DNA of 64,000 nucleotides from NCBI GenBank assembly GCA_946800325.1, contig OX326956.1, positions 19,124,667-19,188,666 on the forward strand. The letters are read 5' to 3'. The stretch is from Luzula sylvatica. Taxonomy: Eukaryota; Streptophyta; Magnoliopsida; Poales; Juncaceae. The notes beneath the pieces are model-generated. The model was not told where the DNA came from. It saw nothing but the letters and a program-made list of their open reading frames with translations, and did no database searches. Each line of letters begins with the position of its first letter. Within the stretch, counting starts at the first letter, position 1. Positions 53,254-64,000 of the stretch are shown one piece after another. Both the position numbers and the translations under genes were made by a program.

Positions 53254-56200
53254 ATGTAAAAGATACGATACAAATGATCTATAAACACGATATTTGAACT
53301 CCTCAAAACGTTAAAATCTTGTTTTGAATCGAAAAACAAACTTTCTTAGTGTTTGTGAAATTTGGTGAAAAGTTATGTAGTAAAAGATACGATACAAATG
53401 ATCTAAAAACACGTTATTTGAACTGCTCAAAGCGTTAAAATCTTGTTTTGAAGCCAAAAAAAACTTACTTAGTGTTTGTGAAATTTGGTGAAAAGTTATG
53501 TAGTAAAAGATACGATACAAATGATCTAAAAACACGATATTTGAACTCCCCAAAGCGTTAAAATCTTGTTTTGAATCGAAAAATAAACTTTCTTAGTGTT
53601 TGTGAAATTTGGTGAAAAGTTATGTAGTAAAAGATACGATACAAATGATCTAAAAACACGTTATTTGAACTCCTCAATGCGTTAAAATCTTGTTTTGAAT
53701 CGAAAAACAAACTTTCTTAGTGTTTGTGAAATTTGGTGAAAAGTTATGTAGTAAAAGATACGATACAAATGATCTAAAAACACGATATTTGAACTCCTGA
53801 AAGCGTTAAAATCTTGTTTTGAATCGAAAAACAAACTTTCTTAGTGTTTGTGAAATTTGGTGAAAAGTTATGTCGTAAAAGATACGATACAAATGATCTA
53901 AAAACATGTTATTTGAACTCCTCAAAGCGTTAAAATCTTGTTTTGAAGCGAAAAACAAACTTTCTTACTGTTTGTGAATTTTGGTGAAAAGTTATGTAGT
54001 AAAAGATACGATACAAGTGATCTAAAAACACGATATTTGAACTCCTCAAAGCGTTAAAATCTTGTTTTGAATCGAAAAACAAACTTTCTTAGTGTTTGTG
54101 AAATTTGGTGAAAACTTATGTAGTAAAAGATACGATACAAATGATCTAAAAGCACGATATTTGAACTCCTCAAAGCGTAAAAATCTTGTTTTGAATCGAA
54201 AAACAAACTTTCTTAGTGTTTGTGAAATTTGGTGAAAAGTTATGTAGTAAAAGATACGATACAAATGATCTAAAAACACGTTATTTGAACTGCTCAAAGC
54301 GTTAAAATCTTGTTTTGAAGCGAAAAACAAACTTACTTTGTGTTTGTGAAATTTGGTGAAAAGTTATGTAGTATAAGATACGATACAAATGATCTAAAAA
54401 CATGTTATTTGTACTCCTCAATGCGTTAAAATCTTGTTTTGAATCGAAAAACAAACTTTCTTAGTGTTTGTGAAATTTGGTGAAAAGTTATGTAGTAAGA
54501 GATACGATACAAATGATCTAAAAACACGATATTTGAACTCCTGAAAGCGTTAAAATCTTGTTTTGAAGCGAAAAACAAACTTTCTTTGTGTTTGTGAAAT
54601 TTGGTGAAAAGTTATGTAGTAAAAGATACGATACAAATGATCTAAAAACACGATATTTGAACTCCCCAAAGCGTTAAAATCTGGTTTTGAATCGAAAAAC
54701 AAACTTTCTTAGTGTTTGTGAAATTTGGTGAAAAGTTATGTAGTAAAAGATACGATACAAATGATCTAAAAACACGTTATTTGAACTGCTCAAAGCATTA
54801 AAATCTTGTTTTGAAGCGAAAAACAAACTTACTTTGTGTTTGTGAAATTTGGTGCAAAGTTATGTAGTAAAAGATACGATACAAATGATCTAAGAACACG
54901 TTATTTGAACTGCTCAAAGCGTTAAAATCTTGTTTTGAAGCGAAAAACAAACTTTCTTAGTGTTTGTGAAATTTGGTGAAAAGTTATGTAGTAAAAGATA
55001 CGATACAAATGATCTAAAAAAAGTTATTTGAACTTCTCAAAGCGTTAAAATCTTGTTTTGAAGCGAAAAACAAACTTTCTTAGTGTTTGTGAAATTTGGT
55101 GAAAAGTTATGTAGTAAGAGATACGATACAAATGATCTAAAAACACGATATTTGAACTCCTCAAAGCGTTAAAATCTTGTTTTGAATCGAAAAACAAACT
55201 TTCTTAGTGTTTGTGAAATTTGGTGAAAAGTTATGTAGTAAAAGATACGATAGAAATGATCTAAAAACAAGTTATTTGAACTCCTCAAAGCGTTAAAATC
55301 TTGTTTTGAATCGAAAAACAAACTTTCTTAGTGTTTGTGAAATTTGGTGAAAAGTTATGTAGTAAAAGATACGATACAAATGATCTAAAAACACGTTATT
55401 TGAACTCCTCAAAGCGTTAAAATCTTGTTTTGAAGCGAAAAACAAACTTCCTTAGTGTTTGTGAAATTTGGTGAAAAGTTATGTAGTAAGAGATACGATA
55501 CAAATGATCTAAGAACGCGTTATTTGAACTGCTCTAAGCGTTAAAATCTTGTTTTGAAGCGAAAAACAAACTTTCTTACTGTTTGTGAATTTTGGTGAAA
55601 AGTTATGTAGTAAAAGATACGATACAAATGATCTAAAAACACGTTATTTGAACTCCTCAAAGCGTTAAAATCTTGTTTTGAAGCGAAAAACAAAATTTCT
55701 TAGTGTTTGTGAAATTTGGTGAAAAGTTATGTAGTAAAAGATACGATACAAATGATCTAAAAACACGATATTTGAACTCCTCAAAGCGTTAAAATCTTGT
55801 TTTGAATCGAAAAACAAACTTTATTAGTGTTTGTGAAATTTGGTGAAAAGTTATGTAGTAAAAGATACGATACAAATGATCTAAAAACATGTTATTTGAA
55901 CTCCTCAAAGCGTTAAAATCTTGTTTTGAATCGAAAAACAAACTTTCTTAGTGTTTGTGAAATTTGGTGAAAAGTTATGTAGTAAAAGATACGATACAAA
56001 TGATCTAAAAACACGATATTTGAACTCCTCAAAGCGTTAAAATCTTGTTTTGAATCGAAAAACAAACTTTATTAGTGTTTGTGAAATTTGGTGAAAAGTT
56101 ATGTAGTAAAAGATACGATACAAATGATCTATAAACACGATATTTGAACTCCTCAAAGCGTTAAAATCTTGTTTTGAATCGAAAAACAAACTTTCTTAGT

Positions 56201-56348
56201 GTTTGTGAAATTTGGTGAAAAGTTATGTAGTAAAAGATACGATACAAATGATCTAAAAACACGTTATTTGAACTGCTCAAAGAGTTAAAATCTTGTTTTG
56301 AAGCGAAAAACAAAGTTACTTAGTGTTTGTGAAATTTGATGAAAAGTT
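53254..56348. repeat. 25-monomer higher-order repeat, copy 2 (3095 bp)
   Basis: Same length and order as 50159-53253. All three private markers recur at +3095 (about 53579, 55249 and 56310). I saw no base difference between the two copies, although I did not align them base by base. Confidence 0.92.
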
Positions 56349-58142
56349 ATGTAAAAGATACGATACAAATGATCTATAAACACGATATTTGAACTCCTCA
56401 AAACGTTAAAATCTTGTTTTGAATCGAAAAACAAACTTTCTTAGTGTTTGTGAAATTTGGTGAAAAGTTATGTAGTAAAAGATACGATACAAATGATCTA
56501 AAAACACGTTATTTGAACTGCTCAAAGCGTTAAAATCTTGTTTTGAAGCCAAAAAAAACTTACTTAGTGTTTGTGAAATTTGGTGAAAAGTTATGTAGTA
56601 AAAGATACGATACAAATGATCTAAAAACACGATATTTGAACTCCCCAAAGCGTTAAAATCTTGTTTTGAATCGAAAAACAAACTTTCTTAGTGTTTGTGA
56701 AATTTGGTGAAAAGTTATGTAGTAAAAGATACGATACAAATGATCTAAAAACACGTTATTTGAACTCCTCAATGCGTTAAAATCTTGTTTTGAATCGAAA
56801 AACAAACTTTCTTAGTGTTTGTGAAATTTGGTGAAAAGTTATGTAGTAAAAGATACGATACAAATGATCTAAAAACACGATATTTGAACTCCTGAAAGCG
56901 TTAACATCTTGTTTTGAATCGAAAAACAAACTTTCTTAGTGTTTGTGAAATTTGGTGAAAAGTTATGTCGTAAAAGATACGATACAAATGATCTAAAAAC
57001 ATGTTATTTGAACTCCTCAAAGCGTTAAAATCTTGTTTTGAAGCGAAAAACAAACTTTCTTACTGTTTGTGAATTTTGGTGAAAAGTTATGTAGTAAAAG
57101 ATACGATACAAGTGATCTAAAAACACGATATTTGAACTCCTCAAAGCGTTAAAATCTTGTTTTGAATCGAAAAACAAACTTTCTTAGTGTTTGTGAAATT
57201 TGGTGAAAACTTATGTAGTAAAAGATACGATACAAATGATCTAAAAGCACGATATTTGAACTCCTCAAAGCGTAAAAATCTTGTTTTGAATCGAAAAACA
57301 AACTTTCTTAGTGTTTGTGAAATTTGGTGAAAAGTTATGTAGTAAAAGATACGATACAAATGATCTAAAAACACGTTATTTGAACTGCTCAAAGCGTTAA
57401 AATCTTGTTTTGAAGCGAAAAACAAACTTACTTTGTGTTTGTGAAATTTGGTGAAAAGTTATGTAGTATAAGATACGATACAAATGATCTAAAAACATGT
57501 TATTTGTACTCCTCAATGCGTTAAAATCTTGTTTTGAATCGAAAAACAAACTTTCTTAGTGTTTGTGAAATTTGGTGAAAAGTTATGTAGTAAGAGATAC
57601 GATACAAATGATCTAAAAACACGATATTTGAACTCCTGAAAGCGTTAAAATCTTGTTTTGAAGCGAAAAACAAACTTTCTTTGTGTTTGTGAAATTTGGT
57701 GAAAAGTTATGTAGTAAAAGATACGATACAAATGATCTAAAAACACGATATTTGAACTCCCCAAAGCGTTAAAATCTGGTTTTGAATCGAAAAACAAACT
57801 TTCTTAGTGTTTGTGAAATTTGGTGAAAAGTTATGTAGTAAAAGATACGATACAAATGATCTAAAAACACGTTATTTGAACTGCTCAAAGCATTAAAATC
57901 TTGTTTTGAAGCGAAAAACAAACTTACTTTGTGTTTGTGAAATTTGGTGCAAAGTTATGTAGTAAAAGATACGATACAAATGATCTAAGAACACGTTATT
58001 TCAACTGCTCAAAGCGTTAAAATCTTGTTTTCAAGCGAAAAACAAACTTTCTTAGTGTTTGTGAAATTTGGTGAAAAGTTATGTAGTAAAAGATACGATA
58101 CAATTGATCTAAAAACACGTTATTTGAACTCCTGAAAGCGTT

Positions 58143-59413
58143 AAAATCTTGTTTTGAATCGAAAAACAAACTTTCTTAGTGTTTGTGAAATTTGGTGAAA
58201 AGTTATGTAGTAAAAGATACGATACAAATGATCTAAAAAAAGTTATTTGAACTTCTCAAAGCGTTAAAATCTTGTTTTGAAGCGAAAAACAAACTTTCTT
58301 AGTGTTTGTGAAATTTGGTGAAAAGTTATGTAGTAAGAGATACGATACAAATGATCTAAAAACACGATATTTGAACTCCTCAAAGCGTTAAAATCTTGTT
58401 TTGAATCGAAAAACAAACTTTCTTAGTGTTTGTGAAATTTGGTGAAAAGTTATGTAGTAAAAGATACGATACAAATGATCTAAAAACAAGTTATTTGAAC
58501 TCCTCAAAGCGTTAAAATCTTGTTTTGAATCGAAAAACAAACTTTCTTAGTGTTTGTGAAATTTGGTGAAAAGTTATGTAGTAAAAGATACGATACAAAT
58601 GATCTAAAAACACGTTATTTGAACTCCTCAAAGCGTTAAAATCTTGTTTTGAAGCGAAAAACAAACTTTCTTAGTGTTTGTGAAATTTGGTGAAAAGTTA
58701 TGTAGTAAGAGATACGATACAAATGATCTAAAAACACGATATTTGAACTCCTCAAACCGTTAAAATCTTGTTTTGAATCGAAAAACAAACTTTCTTTGTG
58801 TTTGTGAAATTTGAAGAAAAGTTATGTAGTAAAAGATACGATACAAATGATATAAAAACAAGTTATTTGAACTCCTCAAAGCGTTAAAATCTTGTTTTGA
58901 ATCGAAAAACAAACTTTCTTAGTGTTTGTGAAATTTGGTGAAAAGTTATGTAGTAAAAGATACGATACAAATGATCTAAAAACACGATATTTGAACTCCT
59001 CAGAGCGTTAAAATCTTGTTTTGAATCGAAAAACAAACTTTATTAGTGTTTGTGAAATTTCGTGAAAAGTTATGTAGTAAAAGATACGATACAAATGATC
59101 TAAAAACATGTTATTTGAACTCCTCAAAGCGTTAAAATCTTGTTTTGAATCGAAAAACAAACTTTCTTAGTGTTTGTGAAATTTGGTGAAAAGTTATGTA
59201 GTAAAATATACGATACAAATGATCTAAAAGCTCGATATTTGAACTCCTCAAAGCGTTAAAATCTTGTTTTGAATCGAAAAACAAACTTTCTTAGTGTTTG
59301 TGAAATTTGGTGAAAAGTTATGTAGTAAAAGATACGATACAAATGATCTAAAAACATGTTATTTGAACTCCTCAAAGCGTTAAAATCTTGTTTTGAAGCG
59401 AAAAACAAACTTT
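58143..59413. repeat. 1.27-kb segment duplicated at the window end, copy 1
   Basis: It recurs at +4587 bp (37x124 minus 1). Rare markers in order: ctcaaaccgtt (58751), atttgaagaaaag (about 58808), gatataaaaac (about 58849), ctcagagcg (about 58999), atttcgtg (about 59056), aaaatatacg with aaaagctcg (about 59207-59232). Confidence 0.9.
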
Positions 59414-59815
59414 CTTAGTGTTTGTGAAATTTGGTGAAAAGTTATGTAGTAAAAGATACGATACAAATGATCTAAAAACACGATATTTGAACTCCTCAAA
59501 GCGTTAAAATCTTGTTTTGAATCGAAAAACAAACTTTATTAGTGTTTGTGAAATTTGGTGAAAAGTTATGTAGTAAAAGATACGATACAAATGATCTAAA
59601 AACATGTTATTTGAACTCCTCAAAGCGTTAAAATCTTGTTTTGAATCGAAAAACAAACTTTCTTAGTGTTTGTGAAATTTGGTGAAAAGTTATGTAGTAA
59701 AAGATACGATACAAATGATCTAAAAACACGTTATTTGAACTGCTCAAAGAGTTAAAATCTTGTTTTGAAGCGAAAAACAAACTTACTTAGTGTTTGTGAA
59801 ATTTGGTGAAAAGTT

Positions 59816-61179
59816 ATGTAGTAAAAGATACGATACAAATGATCAAAAAACACGTTATTTGAACTCCTCAATGCGTTAAAATCTTGTTTTGAATCGAAAA
59901 ACAAACTTTCTTAGTGTTTGTGAAATTTGGTGAAAAGTTATGTAGTAAAAGATACGATACAAATGATCTAAAAACACGATATTTGAACTCCTGAAAGCGT
60001 TAAAATCTTGTTTTGGATCGAAAAACAAACTTTCTTAGTGTTTGTGAAATTTGGTGAAAAGTTATGTCGTAAAAGATACGATACAAATGATCTAAAAACA
60101 TGTTATTTGAACTCCTCAAAGCGTTAAAATCTTGTTTTGAAGCGAAAAACAAACTTTCTTACTGTTTGTGAATTTTGGTGAAAAGTTATGTAGTAAAAGA
60201 TACGATACAAATGATCTAAAAACACGAAATTTGAACTCCTCAAAGCGTTAAAATCTTGTTTTGAATCGAAAAACAAACTTTCTTAGTGTTTGTGAAATTT
60301 GGTGAAAACTTATGTAGTAAAAGATACGATACAAATGATCTAAAAGCACGATATTTGAACTCCTCAAAGCGTAAAAATCTTGTTTTGAATCGAAAAACAA
60401 ACTTTCTTAGTGTTTGTGAAATTTGGTGAAAAGTTATGTAGTAAAAGATACGATACAAATGATCTAAAAACACGATATTTGAACTCCAGAAAGCGTTAAA
60501 ATCTTGTTTTGAAGCGAAAAACAAACTTTCTTAGTGTTTGTGAAATTTGGTGAAAAGTTATGTAGTAAAAGATACGATACAAATGATCTAAAAACATGTT
60601 ATTTGTACTCCTCAATGCGTTAAAATCTTGTTTTGAATCGAAAAACAAACTTTCTTAGTGTTTGTGAAATTTGGTGAAAAGTTATGTAGTAAAAGATACG
60701 ATACAAATGATCTAAAAACACGATATTTGAACTCCTGAAAGCGTTAAAATCTTGTTTTGAAGCGAAAAACAAACTTTCTTAGTGTTTGTGAAATTTGGTG
60801 AAAAGTTATGTAGTAAAAGATACGATACAAATGATCTAAAAACACGATATTTGAACTCCCCAAAGCGTTAAAATCTGGTTTTGAATCGAAAAACAAACTT
60901 TCTTAGTGTTTGTGAAATTTGGTGAAAAGTTATGTAGTAAAAGATACGATACAAATGATCTAAAAACACGTTATTTGAACTGCTCAAAGCATTAAAATCT
61001 TGTTTTGAAGCGAAAAACAAACTTACTTTGTGTTTGTGAAATTTGGTGCAAAGTTATGTAGTAAAAGATACGAGACAAATGATCTAAGAACACGTTATTT
61101 GAACTGCTCAAAGCGTTAAAATCTTGTTTTGAAGCGAAAAACAAACTTTCTTAGTGTTTGTGAAATTTGGTGAAAAGTT
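59816..61179. repeat. 11 monomers homologous to the 18-mer array (7930-9293)
   Basis: It matches at a constant offset of 51,886 bp, including gtcgtaaaag, ctgtttgtgaattttgg, aaaacttatg, aaaagcacg, aatctggttttg and the rare cgagacaaat (61071 against 9185). It differs at several bases, for example caatgcgtt against caatgtgtt, cacgaaattt at 60226-60235, and gaactccaga at 60481. Confidence 0.87.
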
Positions 61180-62667
61180 ATGTAGTAAAAGATACGATAC
61201 AATTGATCTAAAAACACGTTATTTGAACTCCTGAAAGCGTTAAAATCTTGTTTTGAATCGAAAAACAAACTTTCTTAGTGTTTGTGAAATTTGGTGAAAA
61301 GTTATGTAGTAAAAGATACGATACAAATGATCTAAAAAAAAGTTATTTGAACTTCTCAAAGCGTTAAAATCTTGTTTTGAAGCGAAAAACAATCTTTCTT
61401 AGTGTTTGTGAAATTTGGTGAAAAGTTATGTAGTAAGAGATACGATACAAATGATCTAAAAACACGATATTTGAACTCCTCAAAGCGTTAAAATCTTGTT
61501 TTGAATCGAAAAACAAACTTTCCTAGTGTTTGTGAAATTTGGTGAAAAGTTATGTAGTAAAAGATACGATACAAATGATCTAAAATCAAGTTATTTGAAC
61601 TCCTCAAAGCGTTAAAATCTTGTTTTGAATCGAAAAACAAACTTTCTTAGTGTTTGTGAAATTTGGTGAAAAGTTATGTAGTAAAAGATACGATACAAAT
61701 GATCTAAAAACACGTTATTTGAACTCCTCAAAGCGTTAAAATCTTGTTTTGAAGCGAAACACAAACTTCCTTAGTGTTTGTGAAATTTGGTGAAAAGTTA
61801 TGTAGTAAGAGATACGATACAAATGATCTAAAAACACGATATTTGAACTCCTCAAAGCGTTAAAATCTTGTTTTGAATCGAAAAACAAACTTTCTTAGTG
61901 TTTGTGAAATTTGGTGAAAAGTTATGTAGTAAAAGATACGATACAAATAATCTAAAAACAAGTTATTTGAAGTCCTCAAAGCGTTAAAATCTTGTTTTGA
62001 ATCGAAAAACAAACTTTCTTAGTGTTTGTGAAATTTGGTGAAAAGTTATGTAGTAAAAGATACGATACAAATGATCTAAAAACACGATATTTGAACTCCT
62101 CAAAGCGTTAAAATCTTGTTTTGAATCGAAAAACAAACTTTATTAGTGTTTGTGAAATTTGGTGAAAAGTTATGTAGTAAAAGATACGATACAAATGATC
62201 TAAAATCAAGTTATTTGAACTCCTCAAAGCGTTAAAATCTTGTTTTGAATCGAAAAACAAACTTTCTTAGTGTTTGTGAAATTTGGTGAAAAGTTATGTA
62301 GTAAAAGATACGATACAAATGATCAAAAAACACGTTATTTGAACTCCTCAAAGCATTAAAATCTTGTTTTGAAGCGAAAAACAAACTTCCTTAGTGTTTG
62401 TGAAATTTGGTGAAAAGTTATGTAGTAAGAGATACGATACAAATGATCTAAGAACGCGTTATTTGAACTGCTCTAAGCGTTAAAATCTTGTTTTGAAGCG
62501 AAAAACAAACTTTCTTATTGTTTGTGAAATTTGGTGAAAAGTTATGTAGTAAAAGATACGATACAAATGATCTAAAAACACGATATTTGAACTCCCCAAA
62601 GCGTTAAAATCTGGTTTTGAATCGAAAAACAAACTTTCTTAGTGGTTGTGAAATTTGGTGAAAAGTT

Positions 62668-62791
62668 ATGTAGTAAAAGATACGATACAAATGATCCAAA
62701 AACACGTTATTTGAACTGCTCAAAGCGTTAAAATCTTGTTTTGAATCGAAAAACAAACTTTCTTAGTGTTTGTGAAATTTGGTGAAAAGTT
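62668..62791. repeat. Hybrid monomer at the start of the terminal duplication
   Basis: It has ctgctc (62716) together with gaatcg (62743). In the other ctgctc monomers I compared, the later site is gaagcg or gaagcc. The switch lies in the 20-odd bases between these sites, exactly where homology with 58143 begins. It also carries the private variant gatccaaaaacacg. Confidence 0.82.
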
Positions 62792-64000
62792 ATGTAGTAA
62801 AAGATACGATACAAATGATCTAAAAAAAGTTATTTGAACTTCTCAAAGCGTTAAAATCTTGTTTTGAAGCGAAAAACAAACTTTCTTAGTGTTTGTGAAA
62901 TTTGGTGAAAAGTTATGTAGTAAGAGATACGATACAAATGATCTAAAAACACGATATTTGAACTCCTCAAAGCGTTAAAATCTTGTTTTGAATCGAAAAA
63001 CAAACTTTCTTAGTGTTTGTGAAATTTGGTGAAAAGTTATGTAGTAAAAGATACGATACAAATGATCTAAAAACAAGTTATTTGAACTCCTCAAAGCGTT
63101 AAAATCTTGTTTTGAATCGAAAAACAAACTTTCTTAGTGTTTGTGAAATTTGGTGAAAAGTTATGTAGTAAAAGATACGATACAAATGATCTAAAAACAC
63201 GTTATTTGAACTCCTCAAAGCGTTAAAATCTTGTTTTGAAGCGAAAAACAAACTTTCTTAGTGTTTGTGAAATTTGGTGAAAAGTTATGTAGTAAGAGAT
63301 ACGATACAAATGATCTAAAAACACGATATTTGAACTCCTCAAACCGTTAAAATCTTGTTTTGAATCGAAAAACAAACTTTCTTTGTGTTTGTGAAATTTG
63401 AAGAAAAGTTATGTAGTAAAAGATACGATACAAATGATATAAAAACAAGTTATTTGAACTCCTCAAAGCGTTAAAATCTTGTTTTGAATCGAAAAACAAA
63501 CTTTCTTAGTGTTTGTGAAATTTGGTGAAAAGTTATGTAGTAAAAGATACGATACAAATGATCTAAAAACACGATATTTGAACTCCTCAGAGCGTTAAAA
63601 TCTTGTTTTGAATCGAAAAACAAACTTTATTAGTGTTTGTGAAATTTCGTGAAAAGTTATGTAGTAAAAGATACGATACAAATGATCTAAAAACATGTTA
63701 TTTGAACTCCTCAAAGCGTTAAAATCTTGTTTTGAATCGAAAAACAAACTTTCTTAGTGTTTGTGAAATTTGGTGAAAAGTTATGTAGTAAAATATACGA
63801 TACAAATGATCTAAAAGCTCGATATTTGAACTCCTCAAAGCGTTAAAATCTTGTTTTGAATCGAAAAACAAACTTTCTTAGTGTTTGTGAAATTTGGTGA
63901 AAAGTTATGTAGTAAAAGATACGATACAAATGATCTAAAAACATGTTATTTGAACTCCTCAAAGCGTTAAAATCTTGTTTTGAAGCGAAAAACAAACTTT
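62730..64000. repeat. 1.27-kb segment, copy 2, cut by the window end
   Basis: All six markers of copy 1 recur at the same spacing (ctcaaaccgtt 63338, gatataaaaac about 63436, ctcagagcg about 63586, aaaagctcg about 63812). Homology probably continues beyond base 64000. Confidence 0.9.

Larger units (their letters stand above)
1..64000. repeat. 124-bp satellite DNA array, head to tail, fills the window
   Basis: The sequence is a continuous run of 124-bp monomers, all in one orientation, 516 complete copies plus 94 bases. Successive copies of the motif ttatgtagtaaaag fall 124 bp apart throughout. Copies differ by a few substitutions at recurring sites: cacgatattt or cacgttattt, cctc or gctc, gaatcg or gaagcg, tttctt, tttatt, ttactt or ttcctt. 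Length changes are rare and all are deletions: 3 bp in the block-opening monomer (12 copies), 4 bp at ggtgaaaatgtag (4 copies), 1 bp at ctaaaaaaagtt (9 copies), 1 bp in the gaagcc variant (14 copies, the first with 3 more bases lost). These sum to 78 bp, and 64000+78 = 516x124+94, which matches the base at which the window stops. No unique sequence interrupts the array and neither edge is in view. Centromeric or heterochromatic location is inferred, not shown. Confidence 0.99.
56349..64000. repeat. Block 14: 61 monomers plus 94 bases, runs off the window
   Basis: 7652 bp in view. It starts like the 26-mer (aattgatct monomer retained near 58100), then passes into mixed subfamilies without another block start. 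It contains a segment homologous to the 18-mer array (59816-61179) and a terminal duplication of its own earlier part. Private bases include gttaacatc (56903), tttcaactgctc with gttttcaagcg (about 58000-58035) and gatcaaaaaacacg (59841, 62321). Confidence 0.88.

Noticed and set aside
1..64000. CRISPR array
   Set aside because: Repeats are contiguous 124-bp units with no unique spacers, and no cas gene is present.
1..64000. CENP-B box
   Set aside because: The core needs TTCG and CGGG; I found no CGGG in any monomer class.
1..64000. Telomeric or interstitial telomere repeats, rRNA or tRNA genes
   Set aside because: No TTTAGGG or TTAGGG runs and no stretch outside the satellite consensus exist where such genes could lie.

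Overview
The whole 64 kb window is one uninterrupted head-to-tail satellite DNA array. The monomer is 124 bp, about 28% GC (hand count of the consensus: A 49, T 40, G 20, C 15), and every copy lies in the same orientation. Phased from base 1, the window holds 516 complete monomers plus the first 94 bases of another. I see no gene, RNA gene, transposable element, telomere repeat, CRISPR array or array edge on either strand. The 80-102 codon minus-strand reading frames that recur are by-products of the repeat.

Organism: megabase-type satellite with nested higher-order repeats indicates a eukaryotic chromosome, most likely centromeric or other constitutive heterochromatin. A plant is my best guess, because the 3' end of the monomer carries a GAAAAGTTATG motif that I recall from the soybean centromere satellite CentGm. 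That is weak evidence and I cannot name a species or a known satellite family.

Layout: a marker monomer opens 14 blocks. In 12 cases it lacks 3 bases, and in two cases those bases are present; its third-segment variant is ctataaac or ctatcaac. The blocks start at 1, 11277, 16233, 22303, 27006, 29358, 35428, 40131, 43351, 46447, 48427, 50159, 53254 and 56349. They hold 91, 40, 49, 38, 19, 49, 38, 26, 25, 16, 14, 25, 25 and 61+ monomers. Within block 1 an 18-monomer (2232 bp) higher-order repeat is present about 2.8 times (2970-9293). Bases 1-2473 match 11277-14248. A 106-monomer (13,125 bp) unit is tandemly duplicated (about 15976-29100 and 29101-42185) with only five base differences found by eye. 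A 25-monomer (3095 bp) unit is duplicated at 50159-56348 with no difference seen. The last 1.27 kb repeats 58143-59413 at an offset of 4587 bp.

How it works together: the array looks like the product of repeated unequal exchange or amplification at scales from 1 to 106 monomers. Hybrid monomers still mark individual breakpoints, for example at 50035-50158 and 62668-62791. All length change in 64 kb is explained by four kinds of small deletion totalling 78 bp, and the phase arithmetic closes exactly at the last base. Each standard monomer carries two overlapping inverted repeats, a possible structural signal. Array function (kinetochore or heterochromatin) is inference only.
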